Source of the DNA: Craterostigma plantagineum
Lineage: Eukaryota; Streptophyta; Magnoliopsida; Lamiales; Linderniaceae
Assembly (NCBI GenBank): GCA_027422505.1
Contig: JAPQWV010000670.1
Coordinates: 186,001 to 250,000, forward strand
Direction of reading: 5' to 3'
DNA length: 64,000 nt
The number at the start of each line of letters is the position of its first letter. Within the stretch, counting starts at the first letter, position 1. This document shows, one piece after another, positions 32,457 to 42,772 of this stretch. The notes beneath the pieces were generated by a model that searched no databases, was not told the origin of the DNA, and was given only the letters and a program-made list of their open reading frames with translations. The position numbers were made by a program, and so were the translations under genes.

Positions 32457-33520
32457 TTTGTTTTGTAGTTGAATTGTTGAAGGATCTTCGTTACGTGTCT
32501 TGAATGTTTGAAGATGATGTAATGTGCTTCACAAGTGACTAAATTCGTTAGTAGCGTTTGATTCGAAAAATAGATCGAGAATTATTTTCGATTCAATCTT
32601 TAAAGTTTGATCACAAATAATTTCGTCGAAATAGACTATAGTGTGTACTATTTACGTGCGAGATAGTTTGTCAGTGAAATATTTTCCGAGCGAAATAAAT
32701 TGCCCAAAATCGTTCGGTCGAGAAAAATTTCCGGATCGTGAATTTATTTCGATCGTAAAGAAACAGTACGTTAGTAAGTTTCTCGACAAGTCAAAATAAA
32801 TCGGTTGACTGAAAAAGTTTCTCGCGTGTAAATGATTTTTAGCTTGGTCAAACTTTAAATGTCTGACCGAAAATGTTTCTCGAGAGAGAGTTTTTACGCG
32901 TGTAAAGTCAAAATTGGTCTCCCTCGAAAAAGATTTTCGCTAAATAATGCTCGAGAAATATTTCTAACTAAAATCGTTTCTAGTGTTGACGATTTTAGCA
33001 CCGACTTTGTATTCTGACCGAGAAATTTTATCGCGCCAAGTTTTGCGATCGAGAAATTAATTCGATCGCAAAACCTAGCGAGAAAAATTAGAACGATCGA
33101 GAAAAATCACAGAATACAATTATCACAGATTCAAGCAAAAACAAGGAATTAGACACTGAACTTTCAGGTAATTGCTGGCAATCGATTACTAACTACGCAT
33201 GAACACGCAATTAAACACGTTATGAAGCACAATATGTCAAATTTGGTCAAAATCAGAACGTGTTCTTCATGTTCACGCAAACAGTAACTCACAAAATCGA
33301 TTTAATCCAAACACGAAGTTCAAACAGCTACGGATTTGATCGCAATCAACATTTGACACTTAAACAAGCACAGAAACATCAAATTCAAGTCAATTAGGCA
33401 CAGAATTATGCTATTGGATCGAAAACAGATTTCGCGCCAAACTGTTCTTCGATGAACAGTGAACAAAATTAAATTTTCGAGCCAAATCTAACAATTTTTT
33501 ATCCAAAACAGAACGAATCT
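32457..33520 (-). other. Element A untranslated leader
   Basis: About 1.06 kb of AT-rich non-coding sequence lies between PBS and gag. It is dense in short motifs of the form TCGAGAAA or TTTCTCG (for example near 32,720, 32,780, 32,877, 32,950, 33,020, 33,050, 33,090). The leader of element B is similarly motif-rich but uses TTTCGCGG. Confidence 0.65.
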
Positions 33521-33532
33521 GCTCTGATACCA
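33521..33532 (-). other. Primer-binding site of element A (tRNA-iMet)
   Basis: The minus strand reads TGGTATCAGAGC two bases inside the LTR boundary at 33535. Confidence 0.9.
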
Positions 33533-33534
33533 AT

Positions 33535-33883
33535 TGTTAGGTCCTACGATTAACAACTCTAAGATCCTAGGCAAGAATTCAAAGTAATTCGATGATAATG
33601 ATAATCAATAAGATTCGATCGAAAAACTAATTTGAAGAACGAGAGAGAATTCGATTAGAGTGAGAAAGTTACTGTTGTTTCTCTCTCTAGAAATTGAATA
33701 GCAAGCCTTTCGGATCAATCTTCAAAACTTTCTATATTCAGCTCAATTGATTTACATGTATTTATACCAAACAAACTTGGTATAAATATCAAACTAGTCC
33801 TAATCTAAGGACTACTATATAAAACTCCCCTAATTTACAAGGACAACTAATAATATCAAGCACAATTAAATGTATACTCTACA
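33535..33883 (-). repeat. Element A 5' LTR, about 349 bp
   Basis: The inner end TGTTAGG (plus sense) is fixed by the PBS. The outer end ...ACTCTACA is inferred from where LINE E-like protein similarity resumes. A TATA-like GGTATAAATA (minus sense, 33759-33768) fits an LTR promoter. The partner LTR is outside the window, so the outer boundary is not confirmed. Confidence 0.65.
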
Positions 33884-35616
33884 AAGACCCGGCTAAGTAG
33901 GCTCTCCGGCTTCGATAATTATCTCCAAACTTGTTTAGCAAGAAGTGTTGCGTTAACAAACTAATATCACGAAAGCCCATACCTCCCGCTGGTCTCGATT
34001 TACACATTCTCTCCTAGGAGACCCAATGAAGCTTTTGTTTATCGACTGAGCTCCATCAGAACTTTGAGATTAGCTTTTGTATGTCTCGAACTAACGACAT
34101 TGGCAGCTTGAATACGCTCATTGCATATGTAGGAATTGCCTGTAGAACTGCTTTGATGAGAATCTCCCTCCCGGCTGGTGATAACGTCTTTTCCAACCAG
34201 CCACGTGCACGTTTCCATATCCGATCGTATATGTCCAACCAGCCACGTGCATGGTTAAAGACTTCATTCTTGTTCCCACCCAAAGCTGATGGTAAACCAA
34301 GGTATAAGTCATGTCGATCTTCCTTATTTCTTCGAGGGTCGCACATAGGATTTTGCTTGATTCATCGACGTTCGGTGAAAAAAATGGGGACGACTTCACT
34401 AAATTCACCGTTTGACCGAAGGCTCATTCATAGACTTCAACGTATAACTTGCATGCTCCCCGGGTTACCGTGATCCCTTGCAGCCCATGATTAACCTCAG
34501 CTTCTTTTAATAAGTTGCTGAACGCTTTCGCACAAAAAAGGAAAAAATAAGGTGATAACAGGTCCCCTTGGCGTAATCCCCTTTCGGGGTATATACGACC
34601 AAAACAGCGACCACTAAGCACAAAAGAATACTCGAGAGAGGACACACATAACATTATAAGTCTAAAAACTAAAAGCATCATGAAAACCCAACTTACACAA
34701 CACCCGCTCCAGAAAAGGCCATTCCACCATGTCGTAAGCTTTGCTCATATCCGATTTTAGTGAACAAAAACCCTGTTTTTTTGTCTCGCCGCATGGTTAG
34801 ATTCGAGGGCAATAAGAATATTATCTGTAATTAGCCGGTGTGGAATAAAAGCAGACTGGGTGGAGAAATAATCTGATCCATGAAATGTTTTTATCTATAG
34901 TAACGCAATTAGAGAAGATATGATAAATGACATTACACAAGCTAATATGCCGAAATTTTGTAAGATTCTCAGTTTCGCATTTTGAGATAAGCACTATATG
35001 GGTATCATGGAAAGTCGGCAATGCAATGCCCTTATTCAAAAAATCAAGGATGAATTTAGATGTTTCCGCCCCGACGAAGTCCCAATATTTTTGAAAGAAA
35101 ATTGTTGTGAAACCATCGGGTCCAGGAGAAGCGCCTCATTCATCTCCGTCGTAACGCGCGGCTCGTCACCCGAATAGCTATATCAATTTCTGACGACGAT
35201 GGGACGTTAGATTGAAACATCTTCTGGAAATATTCAGTAACAGCACTCTCGATGTCATCCCTGTTACCGCACCAGGCCCCATCCTCATTTCGAATCCTCT
35301 GAAGTGATTTTTCGCTTTCGTATCGAGGCGAAGCGATGAAAATATCTCGTGTTCCTATCGCCATTTCGTAGCCACTCGCTCTTACTCCGTTGACGTCAAT
35401 GAAGTTCCTCATGTCTGAGTAGTTTATTAAACTGATGTCGTAGCTTTGATACATGCGCTCGGGACTCATCTGTAACCGATACATGTGTGATATGCAAGAG
35501 CTCTTTCTCGATGGTTTCCTTCCGCACACGTGAATGTTGGAAATGCGTATGGCTCCAGTCAGATAGTCTCATTCGGCTAAGCTGTAGTAACTCCCAAGCT
35601 CGTCCAGTCTAGCTTG
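33884..35616 (-). pseudogene. LINE E ORF2 remnant, reverse-transcriptase region
   Basis: Minus-strand fragments in several frames resemble plant L1 RT: about 35140-35529 (linker before RT, RIRNEDGAWCGNRDDI), 34821-35039 (FHDTHIVLISKCE...FRHISLCNVIYHI), 34424-34681 (ERGLRQGDLLSPYFF) and 34056-34408 (LSPAGREILIKAVLQAIPTYAMSVFKLP), then GGMGFRDISL near 33,970. Stops and frameshifts are frequent. It is interrupted at 33883 by element A and at 35617 by a solo LTR, and continues at 37779. Confidence 0.85.
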
Positions 35617-37778
35617 TGTTGGGGATGTGCCCTCGGAATGCCATTCGAGGATGTAATGAATAGGGCATGTATTTAATATTTGATGTATTATTCACTCTGT
35701 ATTTGAATAATATATTCTTTACGTATTAATGGAATTTATAGTTTATTATTCATTCTTTAAAAGGCATATTATTTATTTACCTATCAAGTCTTACTAGGCA
35801 TCCGGTGAGACGGTAAATAAATAAATCCCATATATCGTGAGTTTAGTCACCGATTCTCATGGGATGAGAGAGGGGCACCTGTGAGTAGTCTCTGACATTA
35901 ATAAGTCAATAAGTCTTAGACCTCGGTAGGGTGACTGAGTATCGATCATGACTTAATTGTTGACGACTCTAATATGGTTGTGCCAACCATTCACTTGGGA
36001 AGCGGGAGGTCGTTACATTAGTATAAGTTGAATCAGGAGATTAACTTGTACTTGGACACGACTCGCAATCGACGATCACATGACTTTATCGTTACTCTGG
36101 GTAGCGTCAATGATCGATTGATTGACTATAGTAGTGTGCGTGGACCTTAGACCGAAGGGTCTTTGACGGAGTTGACTTTGGGGTCTTGACTTGTCACTAG
36201 TTTGCTAGGCCCACCTTGTTCGGGGACGAACATGGGTCGGCGGCGACATGCGGTCTTCACAACAAAGGGTAACTGCTGTGCTTAGACTATCGTGGGGGAT
36301 TCACTATCTCGTTAGTAGCCGAGATTTGTGTCCTATGCATATTCGGGGACGGGAAATTACGACGTCTTCGGCCGAAGCTATAAGCTGACTTACGTGGGAC
36401 GTAAGGGCAGTTTAATAATTTCGCCAGTCACGAATTAGTCATAGAGTTGAGTCTAGTGAGTTTGACGTAACCATGACTCTCACTCGACCGGGACATTTGT
36501 GAAGGGTCTATACGTGCGACGATAATCTATAGTCGGTTCGTAGATCGAAGATCGTACTCAACACGGGATCTATTCGGTACCACGGGATTGGCTAGGCGCT
36601 TATCGAATTCTTGGATTCCTCCCTTGCCGGGTTGAGACGAACCAAGAGAGTCGGGCTTAAAAATGATCACTGTGATAGTGCCTAACTAATATGAGATGTA
36701 AATTAATTTAACGGTCTTAGAGACGTTAATAAAATGTTAAATATATGTTTTAGAAACTATATTTACATTGACGGAAATTTATGGAATGAAAATGGTAAAG
36801 AACGAAGCATAAATAGGGTTCACAATGACGAGCAAGGCTTGTCATGATCGTGAAGACCCATCTACAAAGTAGTAGTAGATTCAAAAATTAATATCTCACA
36901 ATCTAGACCTCGGATTTACAATCCCTTTGGTCAAAATGTCAAAATCAAGATTAGTAAGTCTTTTAACTATGGTAAAAATTTCAGGGCAATCGGACATTGT
37001 TTACCCCTCGATTGCCGCAAAGCTGTCAGGGCAGTCACGGTCGTGACAACCTTTGCACGTGGCCGTGACACACGGCACTGAGCTCATTTTGAGCCCAGAC
37101 AGTGTCACGGCCCTGAAGGACTTCACCCAGGCCGTGAAGGCCGCTGTCAGAGGCCGTGACCGACAGCTTTTTGGTCAAATTAGGTCCAAATCAAATCCAA
37201 TTTCGTTCCTTGTTCTTTTGTTAGACTTGTGGGACAATGTCTAGTCATTAGATGCCATAATTCAAAGGAATCAAACAAGAAATGAGTTATGTAGGACATG
37301 ATCTCATTTAATTAAGGTTAAAATCATTTTCAAGGTTGAAAATGGAATTTTGTTATTAGGCTTTGAGCTAATTTCGTCCAAGTAGAATTCCAAGCTCACA
37401 CTATCTAAGAGATTTTAGAGAGAAGCTAGAGCATTTGGGGTTGTTCTTGAGAAAATCCTAGCTGTTTGTGAGTTTTAGAAATCACACACACAAATACACA
37501 TCTCTACACAATACTCCACACCACCTCTAGCCATCCTTGGGGTGGTGTAGCTTTACGGCACATCACGGGGTCGGCGTGACTCTCTTCGGCACAGTTCGTG
37601 AGCTACGGGAGCTAAGGATCTTCACGACAAGGGTAAGATCTTTTTACCTTATACGTGTCTACGTGCGTTTTTCTTTATTTAACCGAGTATCCTGGGGAAT
37701 CCGTATGGGGAACCCGGGAAAAATTTTTAAAATTCCGCTGTCCGGGGCAAGGCCTCAGGTCACCCGGGGTTTCCTATA
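35617..37778 (+). repeat. Solo LTR of the Angela-type family (2,162 bp)
   Basis: It starts TGTTGGGGATGTGCCC and runs to ...GGGGTTTCCTATA, matching the full length of LTR1-3 in opposite orientation but with many substitutions. gcttg occurs immediately on both sides (35612-35616 and 37779-37783), so it is a complete LTR left after LTR-LTR recombination. The terminal CCCAACA has become CCTATA. Divergence from the array LTRs shows an older insertion. The GTCACGG...CGTGAC cluster is retained in altered form at 37,025-37,170. Confidence 0.9.
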
Positions 37779-38690
37779 GCTTGTTCATCTCGACTGCCAA
37801 CAATCTCGAACGAGCTGCCTTACATTCATCCTCAAGCAGCCACTTTGCTTCAAATCGAAATCGCGGCGGTTGATATATAGGGCGGGGAGTATGAGGCTGT
37901 AGGGAGACGACCAATGCGTTATGATCAGATGAAAAGGTAAGGACATGTAGAATCATTGTATCGGGGAACATATTACTCCATTACGACGAGGCGCAAGCCC
38001 GATCGAGACATCCATAAATAGTATAAGAAGCTTGTGTGCGATCTGACCATGTGTGTTGAGGACCCGTGAAGCCGAAGTCTGAGACTCCGCAATGTAATAA
38101 CATTCACGAATATCTGCCATGTTGGGTGAGGGCGACCACCGCTTTTCTCCCTTGGTTCTAGGATTTCATTGAAGCCGCCAACGCAAAACCATTGTGAGTT
38201 CCTTGATCGCCTAGTCGTGAAAGAAGCTTCAAATTATTCCTTCGCAAGTTTGTACACGGATCACCATGAAATCCCGTTAGTCGCCACCAATCATTGCCAC
38301 CCCTATGCGGGATAGATACGTCAATGTGATAATTAGAGAAAGATCTAAGGGAAAAGGTAAGCTCCCGATCCATAGCATGATTAATCCCCTTTACGTCCAT
38401 CTACCTCCACACATATTCCGTGCATATTCAATCTTCGCTTAATATACTCGAACCTTCATTTACCGCATTTTGTTTCAATGAGATAAATCACGTCGCGCGG
38501 TAACAATGGACGAGTTTTTCCAACTCATGAACCGTAGCGGCTCCTCCCAAGCCCCTACAGTTCCAACTTAACAGATTCAGTGGGCTAACCCGCAACCGCC
38601 GCCGATGTATCCGATGTATCCATATAATCTTAAGAAGAAACCATGAGCCACGCTGCTGTACTAACTTCGGTGAATTCACATTTCCTCTGT
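37779..38690 (-). pseudogene. LINE E ORF2 remnant, endonuclease region
   Basis: Minus-strand fragments carry the start of an L1 endonuclease (LNLLSWNCRGLGGAATVHELEKLV, 38488-38679), a middle part (DWWRLTGFHGDPC, 38158-38400) and the end (TFSSDHNALVVSL with PPRFRFEAKW, 37774-37971). Several frame changes separate them. After the solo LTR is removed the frame runs on toward the RT part below 35616. No functional protein. Confidence 0.85.
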
Positions 38691-38691
38691 T

Positions 38692-41118
38692 TTAGAACTG
38701 ACCATTTGACTGTTGGGAGGGTTGAGAGACCTGAGAGCGAGCCATGGCCTTAAGGCTTCTGCGCTTATATTCTACGACGCCATCTTTCGGTTCCTGTTTG
38801 ATGGGAAGTAGTGGTGTTGGGGATGGAATCTGCGAGTTTTGGGTCTTAAACAAAGTGGCATGTTGCATGAGAGTGCCCGCATCATACTGTTGTAGAAGCG
38901 TCTGAACAACGGCGGGTGGTTCATAACCTTGAATTTGGTGAACAGCCTTTTGTTTCGGCATGATCTGTGTTATAGACGAGATGGTGTCAACTTGAATAGG
39001 ATTGTATGGTTATCGTGAAGGTGAAATTTGGATAGGTTTTCCTTAGGGTTCAGTTGCCTTAAGGTTATGGTTTGTGTTAGGGTTTGAGGTTACCTTTGGA
39101 AAGCTGGGTGTAGAATCTTTTTTCAGTTGGTCTTTGGTACATGGGTGGGTCGATTTGGTTATGTCAGTTTCAGTTGGCTCGGGTACTGGGGTTTGGTTCA
39201 GAGGATGCAAATGGGGTATGCTAGCTCGGTCCACAAGTTCACAAATTGGTAAGAATATCTCAGTACTTTTAGAGGGCGAGAGGGTTAGGTGGCATGATCA
39301 ATCATCTAATCATTAATTCCAATAATTGGGGAGGGACTTGAGGTATTGGATGCTTCTGGGCGATTAAGATAAGGAGAGCTAATTAGGGGATGATGATGAT
39401 ACTTTATTAGGGACTGATTTGGCGTATTTGTATATGGAAAGGATGGGTAGGGGTGGCAAAATTCCCATGGTGAACCATCCCCGTCCCCAAACACGTCTCT
39501 TTTTGAGTCAAATGGTGATTCACCATTCCCCGAATAGATTTATTAATAAATAATAGTAAAAAGCTAATTCAAATCAAGAAATTCATAGATCATCCTTTAT
39601 TCCTTTTATATTCAATATCGTAATCAGAAGAAAAATAAATTCAACTCTCAATCTATATTCTTCACAATACGCGCATATTTCAATCACATATTCATTTTTA
39701 TACTCCCAATATCATATTATACATATTAGTTTGTCTATATTACTTATTTATACTTTTGTTGCTTACCAAATTAATTTATTTGATATACATGAATATGGGA
39801 AATTCGATCCCCGAACGGCGATTACCCATTCCCGAACAAATCAATCCTAAACGATGAATTAATGAGGTTGGTATTAAGAACGGAAATTTGGCATGGTGAC
39901 GGTATGTCAATTACCAGCCTTGAACCACCCATTGCCGCCCCTAGATGGGTTCTGGTCAAGATTACCGTAATTAGGGGAATATGTTTCCATCGGTTTCTCC
40001 TCATTTCTTGGGATAGAATTCTTCTCGGAGACAAGCCGAGACGAAGACTTCCGACGAGTGTCGGCCGAAAAAGCCGACTTCGGAATGACAGAACCTTTGA
40101 TCTTGTCCATCGAGGCCACATATCTCATAGCTCGAAGTGACGGGTTATACGGGACGCTTTCACCAGGGTCTTCGAAGCTATCCTCAGATTGCAGTTCACA
40201 TGTAGATGACGTGTGATCTAGAAGTCCACATAGATAACAAAATTTAGGAAGGCGTTCATACGTAAACTTGATTTGAAATTTTCCAGGCCCTTCACTAATA
40301 GTTTCATCACTCGTCCAGAGGCTTTGTGATATCAATTCGACACTTGATAGAACATACGGGAGCAAAGGGCCGCTTTACCATTATCATAGTCGATGAAGCC
40401 CCCTTCTCATCTGAGTGATATGATCTTATCAGTGTGCGCCCACAATGTTATTATGCGCTTGAACACAGAACTCACATTTGTCCATGTCGATACTATCCGG
40501 GTCAGTTGTGTCATCCCATACATTTAGAACCACAAGTTGCTTTTCAAACGCCCACGGAGAAGATTTCAGAACACGGAGCCTATCCACTATGTGATTAAAC
40601 TGGACAAGGAAACGGATCGTCAATTTTTTTATCTCGATTCTTTTACTGTATTAAAAGCAGCAACGAGTGTTCTCTTCAACGCCTCAAAGTTGTATGTTTT
40701 CCTCGATAGTTTGCGTCCAACGGCCAAAAACGTTTCATGATGTGCCCGTGGCGGATTGCCAGCAACAGACACGGGAATGCAACTAAGTTCCTCTTCTGTC
40801 ATATCAATATCCTTCGACGCTATCGCGGATGTAGGTATTCAGAAAAAACAAAGGCGGCAGAAACGTGCAGATAAATTATGGCGTCTCCAACATACTACAA
40901 AAAAGAAACAAGCAGACAAACAAGAAGTGAAGATATGAAGCCAAAGAAACAATAACAGTGACATGAAGGAAGAAAATATGATCTATGGATGTTTTGTTTA
41001 GTTGGGGTGGAGGGCACCCGACAACAAAGGATGTGATTCGAGGGAGCGAGATTGTTGTAGAGTTCACTAGCGACATGTTGTCTTATCTAATCCGAACTGC
41101 GTATATGTGTGGTTGGTA
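38692..41118 (-). pseudogene. LINE E ORF1 remnant (DUF4283-like domain, zinc knuckle)
   Basis: In minus order: EEELSCIPVSVAG and FEALKRTLVAAFNTVK (about 40,620-40,800), VDRLRVLKSSPWAFEKQLVVL (40429-40623), and FTYERLPKFCYLCGLLDHTSSTC (39907-40365), the knuckle typical of plant LINE ORF1. Low-complexity C-terminal fragments follow (39043-39234, 38692-38961). The region 39,300-39,860 is AT-rich without coding similarity and may be a small insertion. The sequence stops at 41118 where element B has inserted. Confidence 0.78.
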
Positions 41119-41123
41119 GGATG
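41119..41123. repeat. Target-site duplication of element B, left copy (ggatg)
   Basis: ggatg precedes the LTR at 41124 and recurs at 55571-55575 directly after the other LTR. Confidence 0.92.
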
Positions 41124-41418
41124 TGTTGGTCCCGAATGCACCAAACAAGGAATCAAAGAGGCTTTAATGGAAGGAATAGGGAGTATTCTCACCTTTGAGT
41201 GTGTGTAGTGTGTGAAAAAGTTGGATAAGCCTTTGATCTTTGATTACTTTGAAAAGTGAGTTGGTAACACCTTATATACCACATTAACCCTAGGTATATT
41301 AAGGCCCAATCACTAAATGTTAACTAATTACAATCTAGTCTAAAGCCCAAACTAAAGATAAATACTAATTTAATACCAAGACCTAAACTATTGACACAAT
41401 CAATTAAATATCCTAACA
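41124..41418 (-). repeat. Element B 3' LTR (295 bp)
   Basis: TGTTGGTCCC...TATCCTAACA in plus sense, apparently identical to 55276-55570. It contains a TATA-like GGTATATAAGG (minus sense, 41270-41280). Confidence 0.93.
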
Positions 41419-41430
41419 ATCTCCCCCTTT
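41419..41430 (-). other. Element B polypurine tract
   Basis: In element sense AAAGGGGGAGAT directly precedes the 3' LTR: the expected plus-strand primer. Confidence 0.85.
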
Positions 41431-41476
41431 GTGTCAATTGTTGGGAGTCTTGGTTCTTGAGCGTAGCGGTGGTGGA

Positions 41477-42772
41477 TTAGCGTGTGAGTGTGTCGCGAAG
41501 CCCTAGCTTGAACTCGAAGGCGCGGAGGTTCCTTCGAAGTACCAGTTGATTTGCTATAGCGTCAATGAGCTTTGCGAACTTGGATCGGCATAGAGGATCT
41601 TCTTCTGAAAGCATTCGGCAGATCTTCATTAGTTTGTCTTGGATGATAGTGAGCGTTCCATCCGAGAACTTTGCCACTTCAGAGCAGCGCAACATCCTCA
41701 TCTTTCCCTTATAGTTCGAGTAGACGACCGCCGGATCGTCTCCGTCGATCACATCGCCTTCTCGATAGTCGTCCGCGTTCTTGAAAGATGGGCGAGTCAG
41801 ATTTACCTTCTTCAGATTGTGCTCCACCGCCATCTGTAGATCGTGGGTGGCGAAGAATCTGACCTGTCGGAGCATGTGACGTTTGATAGCCACATACCCC
41901 ATGGTGACCGGTTCAGCACGTACGAGGTGTCCAGAACTTCTGAGGACGAGTCTGAACTGCTTCATGGATTCTAGCATGCTGTACAGGTCGCCCAGGCGCA
42001 GAAACTTGAAGTCCGCCTCACTGACTTCACAGTAGCTCTCATCCTGTCTCATTACCGTGAATACTGGGTAATGGACAGGTCCTTTGGACTCTTGGCGAAG
42101 GTCAGTGACTTTGCAGATGGGGGCCCGACTCATTTCCTGAGCGATGTTCTCCTCATCGGATAGCGTCCTATTTGAGCTTTTGTGGCACAGAAGGCTCCAT
42201 CTATAGAGTTGCTTCTTTCTCTCGCTCCAACTTTGGATGTTCATCAGCTCATACTCGTCGAAGGTGGTGATAATCTGCTCCTTGCGTCGCCAGATCCTCT
42301 TCCTGATCTCTTCTTGGAACGGTGCGGTGATCTTTTTGTTTTCCCACGGTGCTTCCGGTATATTCACCGTGGGTACATCCTTTTGAGCAGCAGGGGCCTC
42401 AGTATGCTGCGCTTGGAATTGCAGGATGTCCTCAAGCTCGGCCGGTTCAGCGTCGTACTCCTCTCCGTCCTCGTCGTCTGCGGTGTTGATCAGCGTTAGC
42501 GAGGCCTCCATGAGCAGACGTCGAGCATTTTCCACCAACTTCCTAGCTGCTGCTGCATCGGCGGGCGTGTATAGCCAGCCATTCATCGTTGAAGATGTAG
42601 GCTTCGATCTCGTTCTGTGCGCAGTAGACATCCTCGGAAGCCGGGTTGGAATCGATGTTGAGAGGGGTATGGCTATGTGGTGGTGAGGGTGTAGCGTCGG
42701 AGGAGTTTGTGGATTGTGGGGATGGAATGGGTGGAGATTCTGGTGGTTCGGTTGAGGTGATGGTTTTGGCAA
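41477..42772 (-). CDS. Element B additional ORF, C-terminal part (other frame)
   Basis: The frame is open for 431 codons, but similarity probably begins only near 42,590 (DAAAARKLVENARRLL); the upstream part is the shadow of the other frame. A Glu-rich linker leads to a structured region: basic RKRIWRRKEQ, then about 250 residues ending in VNLTRPSF, EVAKFSDGTLTIIQDKL and LVLRRNLRAFE. I recall the same arrangement (NLT-P, KFSDGTL, RR-NL-FE) as the C-terminal block of extra ORFs in asterid copia elements; function unknown. It is joined to the N-terminal part by a single frame change, probably a mutation. Confidence 0.7.
   Translation of the reverse strand: MPKPSPQPNHQNLHPFHPHNPQTPPTLHPHHHIAIPLSTSIPTRLPRMSTAHRTRSKPTSSTMNGWLYTPADAAAARKLVENARRLLMEASLTLINTADDEDGEEYDAEPAELEDILQFQAQHTEAPAAQKDVPTVNIPEAPWENKKITAPFQEEIRKRIWRRKEQIITTFDEYELMNIQSWSERKKQLYRWSLLCHKSSNRTLSDEENIAQEMSRAPICKVTDLRQESKGPVHYPVFTVMRQDESYCEVSEADFKFLRLGDLYSMLESMKQFRLVLRSSGHLVRAEPVTMGYVAIKRHMLRQVRFFATHDLQMAVEHNLKKVNLTRPSFKNADDYREGDVIDGDDPAVVYSNYKGKMRMLRCSEVAKFSDGTLTIIQDKLMKICRMLSEEDPLCRSKFAKLIDAIANQLVLRRNLRAFEFKLGLRDTLTR

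Larger units (their letters stand above)
2624..33883 (-). mobile_element. Element A: SIRE-like Ty1/copia element, interrupted by a gypsy element and an L1
   Basis: The parts that belong to A are 2624-4169 and 30610-33883. Joined across L1-1 they give one gag reading: a peptide ending GIGFTI (near 30,610) continues as PRVLQKKE (near 4,169). Order in minus sense: 5' LTR 33535-33883, PBS 33521-33532, leader, gag with zinc knuckle, coiled-coil gag extension, then the protease start, where the gypsy LTR cuts it at 2624. The rest of pol and the 3' LTR lie left of the window. Protein motifs ([33 protein letters not shown]) match element B in type. A sits inside LINE E. Confidence 0.85.

Noticed and set aside
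39300..39860. Possible hAT-type MITE inside LINE E (GGGGTGGCAAAATTCCC and later CCCATTCCCGAAC)
   Set aside because: No clear terminal inverted repeat pair or 8-bp target duplication could be identified by eye.
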